From Lysinibacillus_B sp031181585 (lineage in GTDB: Bacteria; Bacillota; Bacilli; Bacillales_A; Planococcaceae), in contig NZ_CP154840.1 of assembly GCF_047301505.1 (NCBI RefSeq), positions 310,001 to 374,000 of the forward strand: 64,000 nt of DNA. The letters run 5' to 3'. Below are positions 31,972-41,344 of the stretch, piece after piece (position 1 is the first letter of the stretch; each line of letters begins with the position of its first letter). The translations under genes were made by a program, and so were the position numbers. Below the pieces are notes generated by a model. That model was given only the letters and a program-made list of their open reading frames with translations. It searched no databases and was not told where the DNA came from.

Positions 31972-33225
31972 ATGTATGAGAAGGCGCCAAATAAATCAAT
32001 TATGTGTATTGATATGAGATGCTTTTATGCAAGCTGTATGGCACATCTTCACAATCTTGATGTAATGAAAGTACCGATTGCGGTTATTGGGAGCTTTCAG
32101 CAGCCGGGGAGTATTGTACTAGCCGCTTCACCACCGATGAAGAAACGCTTCGGCATTAAAACGGGCTCCCGCTATTTTGAAATTCCAAAGCATCCAGATA
32201 TCCGATTATTTGAACCGAAGATGGAGTTTTTTGTACGTATCTCGATGGAAATCACACGCCTTTTCAATCAGTTCGTACCAAAGGAGGCAATCCATGTGTA
32301 CAGTGTAGATGAAAGCTTTATTGATTTGACTGGAACGGAAAGGCTATGGGGCCCGCCCGAACAGACAGCGAGAAGAATCCAGCGCTGGATTTACGAGCAG
32401 TTCGAGATTCCGAGTGCTGTCGGAATGGGGCCTAATATGCTGATGGCGAAGCTGGCGCTTGATTTGGAAGCTAAAAAGAAGGGCTTTGCTAAATGGACCT
32501 ATGAAGATGTTCCCAAAAAGCTTTGGCCGGTATCTCCACTGTCCAGCATGTGGGGCATTGGTGCAAGGACAGAGCGCACATTGAATCATATGGGTATCTT
32601 TAGTGTGTATGATCTTGCACATACCGATCTCGCTGTTTTAGAAAAACGTTTTGGTATTTTAGGAAACCAGCTATATTATCATGCATGGGGAATCGACCAT
32701 TCACTCATTGGTGCCCCCATTTTAAATGGACAGGTGAGCTATGGGAAAGGGCAGATCTTAATGCGTGACTACCGTACAAGGGAAGAAATTTTGACGGTTA
32801 TTCTCGAAATGTGTGAGGATGTGGCGGGAAGGGCAAGAGAAGCATCTATGGTTGGACGTACTATTTCTCTTGGGCTCGGCTATAGTAAACATGCATTTGG
32901 CGGAGGTTTTCAGCACGCTAAAACGATTGATGAACCGACAAATGATACCCTCGTAATTTATAAAGTTTGTGTCGATCTGCTTGACACATTTTATGCCGAA
33001 CGTCCGGCACGCCAGCTCACGGTGACGCTGCATAACCTGGAAAGTGAGCATTCAATGCAGCTGAGTCTGTTTGATGAACAAAAATGGCGGAGGAGGAAGC
33101 TTGGGATGGTCATGGATGCTATCCGAGCGAAATATGGGTCAACAGCTCTCTTGCGTGCCGTTTCCTACACAGAAGCAGGAACTGCACTTGGACGGAGTAC
33201 GTTACTTGGTGGACATAAGAAGTAA
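31972..33225 (+). CDS. uvrX: SOS-induced Y-family DNA polymerase (UvrX/YqjW type)
   Basis: 417 residues. Y-family catalytic site: MCIDMRCFYASC (first Asp at 14), then YSVDESFIDLTG (second acidic pair). Helix-hairpin-helix SSMWGIGARTERTLNHMGIFSVYDLA and a little-finger domain follow. The C-terminus holds QLSLFDEQKW, a QLSLF beta-clamp-binding motif. It copies damaged DNA with low fidelity. GAGGTG precedes ATG 31972. Next to yolD, as in B. subtilis yqjW-yqjX; the pair is under LexA. Confidence 0.93.
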   Translation: MYEKAPNKSIMCIDMRCFYASCMAHLHNLDVMKVPIAVIGSFQQPGSIVLAASPPMKKRFGIKTGSRYFEIPKHPDIRLFEPKMEFFVRISMEITRLFNQFVPKEAIHVYSVDESFIDLTGTERLWGPPEQTARRIQRWIYEQFEIPSAVGMGPNMLMAKLALDLEAKKKGFAKWTYEDVPKKLWPVSPLSSMWGIGARTERTLNHMGIFSVYDLAHTDLAVLEKRFGILGNQLYYHAWGIDHSLIGAPILNGQVSYGKGQILMRDYRTREEILTVILEMCEDVAGRAREASMVGRTISLGLGYSKHAFGGGFQHAKTIDEPTNDTLVIYKVCVDLLDTFYAERPARQLTVTLHNLESEHSMQLSLFDEQKWRRRKLGMVMDAIRAKYGSTALLRAVSYTEAGTALGRSTLLGGHKK

Positions 33226-33241
33226 GGAGAATGTGCTGAAA

Positions 33242-33562
33242 ATGAATAGAGATAGAGGAACCATCAAATGGAACGCTATGATGCTGCCGGAACATGTTAA
33301 ATTGCTGCGTGAATGGAAAGAGGAGGATGAAAAAGCAGAAAAGCCGAATCTCGATGAGTGGGCGTTGGAGGAATTGAGCAATCAGATTACACTAGCTTAT
33401 CAACACCGGCTGCCTATTCAGTTAACAGTCTGGAAAGAGAAAAAAGCGGCTGAATGGGTGACCGTTATTGAAAGGATTGATTATAACCAGCAATCTATTT
33501 ATACGGAAGAAGGTAAGGCAATTGCCATTCAACACCTTTATAGTGCAATCATAATGGATTAA
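33242..33562 (+). CDS. YolD-like family protein
   Basis: 106 residues from ATG 33242: NRDRGTIKWNAMMLPEHVKLL, then an acidic linker and a compact beta domain (PIQLTVWKEKKAAEWVTVIERI) typical of YolD/YqjX. The family is almost always next to UvrX-type polymerases and is thought to modulate them. AAGGAG lies 12 bases upstream. A longer in-frame version starting inside uvrX is not expected. Confidence 0.88.
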   Translation: MNRDRGTIKWNAMMLPEHVKLLREWKEEDEKAEKPNLDEWALEELSNQITLAYQHRLPIQLTVWKEKKAAEWVTVIERIDYNQQSIYTEEGKAIAIQHLYSAIIMD

Positions 33563-34150
33563 TGCTGGAAATACGTATGTTTTCAAAAAGGTACAGAGCG
33601 ATGAAAGCTTTAGGTTGGAAAAATATATAAAGGGGAATAGGCAAAGCAATCAGCGCACCTTTCTTGAGAAAACAGCGAAAATACCAATCCGTCACGGCAG
33701 GAAGGTAGATGCATATAATAACGGGGAAAGCAGACTGTTAGCTTCGGTTATATCATTGCGCATATTGGTTCTCAGTCGTCGAAAAATAAATATAATTATC
33801 ATATTTGCCCCCTGAATTTAGCACTAAAAAGAAAAAAATACCGTCATTTTAAAGTTATAAAAAGGAATAGGCTGTCCAATAAGCCAAACTTATCGGGCAG
33901 CTTCTTCATGTAAATTGTACTAAAAAGATTTAATCTGCCAGTAGTTGCAACATAACTGATTTATTTATGTTTTAGGGTTGTCTTTTTTCGTGCGGCTTCA
34001 TTTTTTCGAGTTGAATGGAAAAATGAAATAAAAATATTGTACTTTCGAAGAGGACGTTATATAATGCGATTAGCTAATGAAGGTTGATATATTAGTGTTT
34101 CTGTGTACTTGTGGAATGTACAAATGTTTCGCATCAGAGGAGGGCTTCTA
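33563..34150. other. Intergenic region with one hairpin
   Basis: No gene with a ribosome site is seen; a 66-codon frame at 33615 lacks protein-like character. An imperfect hairpin GCTGTCCAATAAG / CTTATCGGGCAGC at 33871-33901 with TTCTTC after it may be the uvrX-yolD terminator. Confidence 0.5.
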
Positions 34151-35104
34151 TTGAAAAAGATTATGGTTACAGGCGCGCTTGGTCAGATTGGTTCTGAACT
34201 AGTAGTGAAACTGCGTGAAATATATGGAACGGATGCCGTTTTGGCTACGGATATCCGCAAGGTCGAAAATAGCGCGGGTCCATTTGAGGTATTGGATGTA
34301 ACAGACGACAAGCGTATGTTTACGCTTGCGAAAGATTTCGGTGCAGATACGATGATTCACATGGCTGCATTACTTTCTGCAACAGCTGAAAAGAATCCGT
34401 TGCTCGCATGGAATTTAAACATGGGTGGGTTAGTGAATGCGCTGGAAGTAGCTCGCGAACTCGATATGCAATTTTTTACGCCAAGTTCAATTGGTGCATT
34501 TGGGCCAACAACCCCAAAAGATGAAACACCGCAAGATACATTGCAGCGGCCAACAACGATGTATGGTGTAAATAAAGTAGCAGGAGAACTGCTATGCGAT
34601 TACTATCATACAAAATATGGACTTGATACACGCGGAGTACGATTCCCTGGTTTAATTTCATATGTTACACCTCCAGGAGGAGGAACGACTGATTATGCAG
34701 TCGATATTTATTACAAAGCAATTGAAGAAGGGCGCTATACTTCCTACATTGCAGAAGGCACGTACATGGACATGATGTATATGCCGGATGCACTTCAGGC
34801 AATTGTCGATCTAATGGAAGCAGATGGCAGCAAGCTTATCCATCGTAATGCCTTCAATATTTCAGCAATGAGTTTCGACCCGGAGGAAATCGCTACGGAA
34901 GTCAAAAAGCATATCCCTCACTTCAAAATGAGCTATAATGTTGACCCGGCTCGTCAGACCATTGCAGATAGCTGGCCGAATGCCATTGATTCCTCAGCTG
35001 CACGTGAGGAATGGGGCTTTAAAGCAGAGTATGACTTAGCGAAAATGACGATTGATATGCTGGAAAAGCTGAAAAGAAAGTTAGAAAGAAAAGCAATTTC
35101 TTAA
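34151..35104 (+). CDS. Short-chain (epimerase-type) L-threonine 3-dehydrogenase
   Basis: 317 residues from TTG 34151 behind GAGGAGGG. Extended SDR fold: GALGQIG (8-14) binds NAD, SSIGAFG (112-118) and Y138/K142 of YGVNK form the catalytic set. The rest follows the epimerase-like TDH family: FPGLISYVTPPGGGTTDYAV, MMYMPDAL, FNISAMSFDPEEI and RQTIADSWPNAID. It oxidises L-threonine to 2-amino-3-oxobutyrate, the substrate of Kbl (24283). Longer in-frame starts lack a ribosome site. Confidence 0.9.
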   Translation: MKKIMVTGALGQIGSELVVKLREIYGTDAVLATDIRKVENSAGPFEVLDVTDDKRMFTLAKDFGADTMIHMAALLSATAEKNPLLAWNLNMGGLVNALEVARELDMQFFTPSSIGAFGPTTPKDETPQDTLQRPTTMYGVNKVAGELLCDYYHTKYGLDTRGVRFPGLISYVTPPGGGTTDYAVDIYYKAIEEGRYTSYIAEGTYMDMMYMPDALQAIVDLMEADGSKLIHRNAFNISAMSFDPEEIATEVKKHIPHFKMSYNVDPARQTIADSWPNAIDSSAAREEWGFKAEYDLAKMTIDMLEKLKRKLERKAIS

Positions 35105-35113
35105 TAGACAATA

Positions 35114-35146
35114 GAAAGCGGTTGTCCTATCGGGCACCGCTTTTCC
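35114..35146 (+). terminator. Rho-independent terminator of the threonine dehydrogenase gene
   Basis: AAAGCGGTTGTCC faces GGGCACCGCTTTT with mismatches, then CCGTTTT. Confidence 0.75.
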
Positions 35147-35560
35147 GTTTTAAATAATAAGATATCTGATTATGTTGAAGCGTTCAGAAGCTTACTATGG
35201 CATTTAAAAGTGAGACAAAGGTTCACCATCTTACATATTTACGAATGAAGTAACCAAACAGGCGGGCCGATATACGCATTAACGAAGCTGGGATAAAAAG
35301 GGGTAAAATCCGTTCGTTTGTATGGAAGCAGCAGTACTAAAAGAATTCATAAAACAAGCTACGGAAAATTTATATGAAATTTACTCGCAGCTGATGATCG
35401 GCTGATATGACAACAAAGAGCTGTACAGAAGGTGAAAACTCTCTGTGCAGCTCTATTGTTCTTGGAACTTCTCCCTTAAAAGTATTACTTTTGCGGAAGT
35501 CGTACAAAAAGCTATCATCCTTGCCGCAACATGGGCGGATCCGTTTTTTAAATGCCATCC
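35147..35560. other. Intergenic region with a hairpin
   Basis: No supported gene. GAGCTGTACAGA / TCTGTGCAGCTC (35418-35453) is a bidirectional hairpin that may end the tetR transcript from the minus strand. The short minus-strand frame 35370-35558 overlaps this hairpin and is rejected. Confidence 0.5.
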
Positions 35561-36172
35561 TTAAGGGTACCGCTGTAACCCTGCCAAGACGACAGCGGTG
35601 AAGTGATTCATCTCTTTCACCAGGTCGAAAGTTTCGTTATGAATGAGCCAATCATACACATTGGCACGCATGCAGCGCTGAATGACAGCCTGCATTTCCT
35701 CAGGCTCTATATCCTGCCGGAATTCCCCTGTCTGGATACCTTCCTCAACATACTGATTGAGAATCTGAAAGATTTTACGCTGAGGGCTGATTAAATAATG
35801 ATCTTGCCCTGCATGATTCGTTATAGCGGCCGTATAGACAGTCCGCATGACGTCCTTTCCGGCGACTGTGGTTAAATAAATCATCTGTTCTGCATAGATT
35901 TTAAGAATTTTTTGGCTCGCTGGAAGGTGGGAATCAATTTTCTTTTCTACTGTCATATAAAAATTATCCAGCTCTTTGAACTTTTCTAAAATAACATCGT
36001 ACTTGGATGGAAAGTGCGTATAAAACGTTCCCTTAGATACGTCACAAGCCTTTGTAATTTGCTCGATCGAAACGTGTTCGAAACCATACTTACCGAATAA
36101 CTCCAGTGATTTAGCAAGTAATTTTTCACGGGTTTCCAATGCCTTCTTTTGCCGCTCAGTTAAATTTTTCAT
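35561..36172 (-). CDS. TetR/AcrR-family transcriptional regulator
   Basis: 203 residues. N-terminal HTH: TREKLLAKSLELFGKYGFEHVSIEQITKACDVSKGTFYTHFPSKYDVI (residues 14-61; recognition helix VSKGTFYTHF). The C-terminal ligand domain is unrelated to named subfamilies I know. GAGGAGAG precedes ATG 36172. Divergent from the dehydrogenase operon, whose promoter carries a dyad; it is the likely regulator. Confidence 0.9.
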   Translation of the reverse strand: MKNLTERQKKALETREKLLAKSLELFGKYGFEHVSIEQITKACDVSKGTFYTHFPSKYDVILEKFKELDNFYMTVEKKIDSHLPASQKILKIYAEQMIYLTTVAGKDVMRTVYTAAITNHAGQDHYLISPQRKIFQILNQYVEEGIQTGEFRQDIEPEEMQAVIQRCMRANVYDWLIHNETFDLVKEMNHFTAVVLAGLQRYP

Positions 36173-36246
36173 AAAACTCTCCTCATTACATACTATTTAA
36201 AGATAATAAAATATTGATAAAGTGTTTAAAAGAGAAAAAATGCGCA

Positions 36247-36306
36247 TTGACGATGGAAAATGCAGCGGGTATCATTTAGTTGACCGCGGTTATTGACTGT
36301 GGTCAG
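36247..36306 (+). promoter_or_regulatory. Promoter and candidate TetR operator of the dehydrogenase operon
   Basis: TTGACG (36247-36252), 17-bp spacer, TATCAT (36270-36275). Just downstream, TGACCGC (36281-36287) and GTGGTCA (36299-36305) form an inverted repeat with one mismatch, positioned to block transcription if a repressor binds. The regulator assignment is inferred from the neighbouring gene. Confidence 0.6.
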
Positions 36307-36409
36307 TGAATTGTGTTTTTCTCATCTTACGACAAAATAAGATGGTTGACTAGTCGTGACTTGAATCTTTCAAACTGCATTTTTCTTGATTATTTAGGAG
36401 GGGTTACGT

Positions 36410-37924
36410 ATGAAGACAGCACAAGGGGTAAACGTATTGACACATTTTATTGGCGGTGAAATGGTGGAGGGGAAAAGCGGAAGATTTGGCTCCGTTTATA
36501 ATCCATCAACAGGGACGGTTATTGCCAAAGTTCCGCTCGCTACATCAGAGGAAACGCGGCAGGCAATTGAGACGGCGAAAAAGGCCTTTCCTGCATGGCG
36601 GGATCTTTCTGTAGCAAAGCGCGCGGAAGTACTGCTGAAATTCCGTAATTTGCTGACGGAACATATGGATGAACTACTTCAAATTATTTGTACAGAAAGC
36701 GGTAAAACAAAAGAGGATGCTAGAGGAGAAGTAACCAGGGGCATCGAATCGGTGGATCTGGCAATTGGTGCCCCGCATTTAATGAAGGGTGAGTATTCGG
36801 TGAATGTCGGTGGACAAATCAATGCCTACTCGGCGAAGTATCCACTTGGTGTAGTAGCTGCTATCTCTCCGTTTAACTTTCCGATTATGGTCCCGCTTGC
36901 CCAAACAAGTATGGCAGTAGCTGTTGGAAATGCAGTCATTTTAAAATCATCCGAGCGTGTTCCGATGACTGCCTTATTTGTAAGTGAGCTATGGAAAAAA
37001 GCAGGATTACCTGATGGAATTTGGACCGTCATCAATGGTGATAAAGATGCGGTGAATGAACTATTAGAAAATCCGGCAGTACAAGCAATATCCTTTGTCG
37101 GTTCAACGCCTGTTGCCCGTTATATCTATGAAACAGGAGCAAAATACGGCAAACGTGTAACGGCACTTGGCGGAGGAAAAAACAACATGGTCGTCATGCC
37201 GGATGCAGATCTTGAGCAGGTGGCAGACGCCTTTATTGGCGCTGCTTATGGTGCAGCATCCCAACGCTGCATGGCAATTTCCACACTCATGCCTGTAGGA
37301 GAGGAAACAGCGGATAGAATCGTAGCCATTTTAAAGAAGAAAATTGCTGGATTGAAGGTAGGGGCTTATACAGAACCTGATACAGATTTTGGCCCTGTCA
37401 TTTCGCAGCAATCAAAAGAGGCTATTCTGGCAGCAATTGAACGTGGCGAGGCTGAAGGGGCAGAAGTCGTTTGTGACGGTCGTGAACTGCCGATTGTTAA
37501 GGAATCCAATGGGTTTTTTGTTGGTCCGACGCTTTTGGATCATGTAAAGCCAGGTATGGAGATTTATGAACAAGAAGTCTTCGGTCCAGCACGCAATATC
37601 GTCCGTGTGGCCTCGTTAGAAGAAGCAATTGAATTGATTAATGAACATGAACTCGGCAATGGTGTAACCATTTTTACCAATGACGGAGCGGCTGCTCGAA
37701 AGTTTACAACGGAAATTGATGTTGGGATGGTAGGGGTGAATGTACCGATTCCAATTCCTGTCGGCTATCATAATTTTGCAGGCTTTAAAGGCTCCCGATT
37801 TGGTGATGGTGTAATGTTTGGTCCGGAGCAGGCACGTTTCTTTACAAAAACAAAGACGGTTTCAGAGCGTTGGGTGACACCAGCCTCTACGAAATCTTCA
37901 TTTGCTTTTCCAAGTAACGAATAA
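36410..37924 (+). CDS. CoA-acylating methylmalonate-semialdehyde dehydrogenase-like enzyme
   Basis: 504 residues, ALDH superfamily. Catalytic C287 in GAASQRCMAIS, oxyanion N155 in SPFNFPIMVP, and FVGSTPVARYIYETGA in the NAD domain. The usual ALDH glutamate (ELGGK) is replaced in TALGGGKNNMVVMPDA, as in the CoA-dependent MMSDH/IolA group. It probably converts malonate or methylmalonate semialdehyde to acetyl- or propionyl-CoA. TTTAGGAGGGG precedes ATG 36410. First gene of a two-gene operon. Confidence 0.88.
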   Translation: MKTAQGVNVLTHFIGGEMVEGKSGRFGSVYNPSTGTVIAKVPLATSEETRQAIETAKKAFPAWRDLSVAKRAEVLLKFRNLLTEHMDELLQIICTESGKTKEDARGEVTRGIESVDLAIGAPHLMKGEYSVNVGGQINAYSAKYPLGVVAAISPFNFPIMVPLAQTSMAVAVGNAVILKSSERVPMTALFVSELWKKAGLPDGIWTVINGDKDAVNELLENPAVQAISFVGSTPVARYIYETGAKYGKRVTALGGGKNNMVVMPDADLEQVADAFIGAAYGAASQRCMAISTLMPVGEETADRIVAILKKKIAGLKVGAYTEPDTDFGPVISQQSKEAILAAIERGEAEGAEVVCDGRELPIVKESNGFFVGPTLLDHVKPGMEIYEQEVFGPARNIVRVASLEEAIELINEHELGNGVTIFTNDGAAARKFTTEIDVGMVGVNVPIPIPVGYHNFAGFKGSRFGDGVMFGPEQARFFTKTKTVSERWVTPASTKSSFAFPSNE

Positions 37925-37949
37925 CGAAAAAATGTTCGGGGGGATGGAC

Positions 37950-39134
37950 ATGATTCAAACAAAGACGGCGTTTACAGTACAATCGCCAGAAACAATCGTA
38001 TATGGACGCGACGCTTTTGAAGAGGCAGGGGTGTATGCTAAAAAGCTTGGTACGAAGGCATTGATTGTTAGTGATCCAATTATGGACAGCTTGGGAATTG
38101 TAGCGAAATGTATTGCTTTATTAAAAGAGCAAGGTCTTGAAACAGTTTCCTATTTAGGGGTAACGACAGAACCAATCGATACGTATGTAGAAGAGGCGTT
38201 AGAGCTGGCGGATCAGGAAAGCTGTGATGTTATTATTTCAGTAGGCGGCGGCAGCTGTATTGATACGGCGAAGGCTGTAGCAGTTGTTGCAACAAATGGC
38301 GGCTATATCAAGGATTATATGAACATGAAAAAAATAGCAAGTGAGCAGCCGATTCCGCATATTGCAATTCCAACAACAGCAGGAACAGGCTCAGAGGCAA
38401 CGAATGCGACCGTTATTACAGATACGACGAACGATGTGAAAATGATGATCAAGCAGCCCGCTTTTATGCCTGATGTAGCCATCGTTGATCCGGTTCTTAC
38501 GATGACTTCGCCGCCGGCTATTACCGCAGCAACTGGTATCGACGCATTAAGCCATGCGGTTGAGGGGTATTTATCCCGATTGGCTCATCCATATACAAAT
38601 ATGCTCGCTTTATCAGCAATGAAACTGATTGTCGAAAATATGCTAACGGTATATGAGGATGGAGCCAATATAGAAGCACGTGAGGCGATGGCGATCGGTT
38701 CACTTCAAGCAGGACTTGCATTCTCAAATGCTTCCGTGACGCTTGTTCATGGAATGTCCCGCCCAATCGGTGCGCTGTTTCATGTCCCGCACGGTATCTC
38801 CAATGCGATGCTGCTTCCGGCGGTACTTGAATATTCGAAGGATACATGCATCGATCGCTTGGCAGATTTAGGGGGATTCTTTAATAAAGAGGGACACTCA
38901 ATGTCACAAGAGCAGCTAGCCGACTTTGCCATTCAATCCATCAAAAATTTGTGTAAAAAGATGGGGATCGGCAACCTGCAGGAATGGGGTATTGAGGAGC
39001 AGGCGTTTTACAGTGCCGTCCCCAAAATGGCAGAAGACGCGCTGGCAAGTGGAAGCCCAGGCAACAACCCGAAGGTGCCGACGAAGGACGAATTGATGGA
39101 GCTTTATAAAACAGCATATCATTATGAATTTTAA
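37950..39134 (+). CDS. Iron-containing alcohol dehydrogenase
   Basis: 394 residues from ATG 37950, five bases after GGGGGGA. Fe-ADH (type III) fold: SVGGGSCIDTAKAVA (NAD region), PTTAGTGSEATNATVI, and the metal site with DALSHAVEGYL, HGMSRPIGALFHVPHG (two His ligands). With the semialdehyde dehydrogenase upstream, a route from an alcohol such as a 3-hydroxy acid through a semialdehyde to acyl-CoA is plausible (inference). Longer in-frame starts overlap the upstream gene. Confidence 0.88.
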   Translation: MIQTKTAFTVQSPETIVYGRDAFEEAGVYAKKLGTKALIVSDPIMDSLGIVAKCIALLKEQGLETVSYLGVTTEPIDTYVEEALELADQESCDVIISVGGGSCIDTAKAVAVVATNGGYIKDYMNMKKIASEQPIPHIAIPTTAGTGSEATNATVITDTTNDVKMMIKQPAFMPDVAIVDPVLTMTSPPAITAATGIDALSHAVEGYLSRLAHPYTNMLALSAMKLIVENMLTVYEDGANIEAREAMAIGSLQAGLAFSNASVTLVHGMSRPIGALFHVPHGISNAMLLPAVLEYSKDTCIDRLADLGGFFNKEGHSMSQEQLADFAIQSIKNLCKKMGIGNLQEWGIEEQAFYSAVPKMAEDALASGSPGNNPKVPTKDELMELYKTAYHYEF

Positions 39135-39153
39135 GAGGTGTAGTAATCACTGA

Positions 39154-39185
39154 TGAATCCCGCTTCTCCCGAGGCGGGATTTGAA
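39154..39185 (+). terminator. Hairpin between converging operons
   Basis: AATCCCGC, loop, GCGGGATT followed by TTGAAAA; weak T tail. It separates the adh gene from the ABC permease gene on the other strand. Confidence 0.55.
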
Positions 39186-39236
39186 AAGGCACCTGCCGAT
39201 AGGAAAAACGATTTGACTAATGCTCTCCAGGCAAAC

Positions 39237-39950
39237 TTAGGAGGAGGCCGGCTTTCGATTGATAATAAAAAGGAAAGTAGCCATAAAGAATATTCCGTAA
39301 AGGAACACAAAACCGAATTTCCAATAAAATAGTTCAGGGATGAACGATATGCTGTCTTTTGCGGTCATCATCTCTAACGGAAGATAAACAGGAGGGATCA
39401 GCCAGATAAGTCCCTTTAATTGAAGAAGTGAACTCTTGATCGTAACAAGTGATAAAGAAATAATCAGGATGCTTACGACTCCCCACCATGTATTTACTCT
39501 TTTTTTAACAATCTCCCTCGTGAAGACGGCAGACAATCCAATAGCCAAAAATGCTAAGCTGAAATGAGATAATATTCCCATAAGAACATGCAGCGGTCGC
39601 GTTTCTCCGCCAAAGGCCCCAAAAACAATCGGATATGCCACTGCCACTATGCTTAGAAAAAGACCAATTAGGGCAGAAAGCAAATAGAGAGATACATAAT
39701 ATTTGCTCAAACTTTGAGCATGCAATAACGTGATTTGTTTTTGTCCCGTCTCTTCAACATGAAAAATAGTCACTGTAAACCATCCCATAATGAAAAAAAG
39801 AATGAGGGAGGTAAATGAGTAACTATCTAATATCGGATTTGGTGTGTACGTATAGTTTACAATCAATAAAATGATGAATAAGGAAAAAGGAGGGATGTAG
39901 TGATAAGATCTTAAGTAGCTGATGAACTGGTAATATAATAAACCCTTCAT
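39237..39950 (-). CDS. ABC-2-type transporter membrane protein
   Basis: 237 residues, six helices (about 20-36, 45-64, 86-108, 121-141, 154-175, 208-230). No characteristic motif beyond the ABC-2 layout. It overlaps the ATPase gene by four bases (ATGA), so the two are coupled. Probably the membrane half of an efflux system; a single copy would act as a homodimer. Confidence 0.75.
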   Translation of the reverse strand: MKGLLYYQFISYLRSYHYIPPFSLFIILLIVNYTYTPNPILDSYSFTSLILFFIMGWFTVTIFHVEETGQKQITLLHAQSLSKYYVSLYLLSALIGLFLSIVAVAYPIVFGAFGGETRPLHVLMGILSHFSLAFLAIGLSAVFTREIVKKRVNTWWGVVSILIISLSLVTIKSSLLQLKGLIWLIPPVYLPLEMMTAKDSISFIPELFYWKFGFVFLYGIFFMATFLFIINRKPASS

Positions 39951-40849
39951 AAAATGTGATCCTCTCGTTTTAAAAAGTTGTGATAAAACGCTTCCTTTGC
40001 TTTATTGAGCGGCGTCAATTGTTTAATAGATGCCTGTTTTAAAAGAAGTTGTCGTATCAAATCATCTGTATGTTCTTCTTTTATAGTTGCTTCCAATCGC
40101 ATAATCATAGAATCGATATTGCTTTTTTGTGTGATTTCCATAAAAGGAAGTAATTCTTCAAACGTCTGCTGGCTAGAGATTTCAAAAATTAATCTATTTA
40201 TTTTTTGTACAGATGTATTAGACAGAGCCGGTTCAACGATTTTATGGTCTTGCAGCAATAACATCCTATCGACTACATTTTCCAATAGCTTTGTTTCATG
40301 ACATGTTAAAAGGATGCTTAACCCTTTTTCTTTTAAAGCTAAAAGAACATATTCCAATTCCAGTTGGGCCTTTGGATCAAGCCCTGATAAAGGCTCGTCC
40401 AATATAAGCAGATCTGTTTCTTCCAGCATTGCCTGCATAATCATCACCTTTTGCTTCATACCTTTGGAGAATTGGTTCATTTTTATATGAGCATCACTTT
40501 GCAGGTGAAATGTATGGATAAGGACGTCAATTCGATTCCGAAGTCTCTGTTTATCCATTCCTCTAATCGTTCCCATATGCATAAGATATTCTTCAGGAGT
40601 AAACGGCAGATCAGCCGGAGTTACTTCAGGTACATAGCCTACTTTTAAAGGATGCAGCAGTTTATTAATTTCGCCTTGTTCTGGCTTCAGCAGCCCCGCT
40701 ATTATTTTCAATAACGTACTTTTGCCGGAACCATTGCGGCCGACGAGAGCAGCAATCTGATGCTGAAATATAGATAGCGACAGATCCGCTAAGACAATCT
40801 TCTCTTTATATTTTTGAGTAATACCGGTTAGCTCCATGAGTCTATTCAT
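39947..40849 (-). CDS. ABC transporter ATP-binding protein
   Basis: 300 residues. Walker A GRNGSGKST (37-45), signature FSKGMKQKVMIMQAM, Walker B LLILDEPLSGLDP, and switch His in LLTCHET. A C-terminal tail of about 90 residues is typical of drug/bacteriocin-export ATPases (CcmA type). GAGGAGGC precedes ATG 40849. The substrate is unknown. Confidence 0.9.
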   Translation of the reverse strand: MNRLMELTGITQKYKEKIVLADLSLSIFQHQIAALVGRNGSGKSTLLKIIAGLLKPEQGEINKLLHPLKVGYVPEVTPADLPFTPEEYLMHMGTIRGMDKQRLRNRIDVLIHTFHLQSDAHIKMNQFSKGMKQKVMIMQAMLEETDLLILDEPLSGLDPKAQLELEYVLLALKEKGLSILLTCHETKLLENVVDRMLLLQDHKIVEPALSNTSVQKINRLIFEISSQQTFEELLPFMEITQKSNIDSMIMRLEATIKEEHTDDLIRQLLLKQASIKQLTPLNKAKEAFYHNFLKREDHIL

Positions 40850-41298
40850 TTCTTACGAGCCTCCTCTTAGAAAAAGTTATCCTAAAATGTGAGTGGATTT
40901 TATGTGATTTCAGGCATGCCGCTTATCAAAATATGAGTTCCTAGTTGAGCGAAGAAAAGCGGGGAAGAGTGTAGCCTATCGTATGCGTCTTTTCCAGCAA
41001 AGTAAAGCCTCCGCCAGGCAAAATATGAATGAAGTAAAGGCTAACAACTACCGCATTTTGTAACAAAGCCTTTATGAACAACGTTGTGTTGCCATAAGGA
41101 GACTGAGGCTGTGCATAGGACAAGCAAGTCAGCTGCAGCAGAAATCAATTTTTACAGCAAAGCGCCTAACGATAAAAGATAAACAAAATATTTATTGTAA
41201 TTTATCTATTAATAATACCATAAATATACAAATTGATCTGGTTTATCTTTAGGAATAGAATGTGGAGTCTCCATAAAAAAGACAGCAGCTTCTCTTGA
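40850..41298. other. Intergenic region of uncertain origin
   Basis: About 450 bases between the exporter promoter side and the IS. A 60-codon minus-strand frame (40941-41123) lacks a ribosome site and is not annotated. The region may be a dispersed repeat or gene remnant, but I cannot show it from one copy. Its end (AAAAAAGACAGCAGC, 41275-41289) is the left half of the trp terminator hairpin. Confidence 0.4.
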
Positions 41299-41344
41299 GA
41301 AGGTACTGCACCCCAAAAGTTAGAGTAAAAAACTAACTTTTGGG

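Noticed and set aside
33615..33815. 66-codon plus frame after yolD
   Set aside because: Low coding character, no convincing ribosome site, ends in AT-rich DNA.
40941..41123. 60-codon minus frame in the gap before the IS
   Set aside because: No ribosome site. The surrounding 450 bases may be a dispersed repeat, but one copy is not enough to call it.
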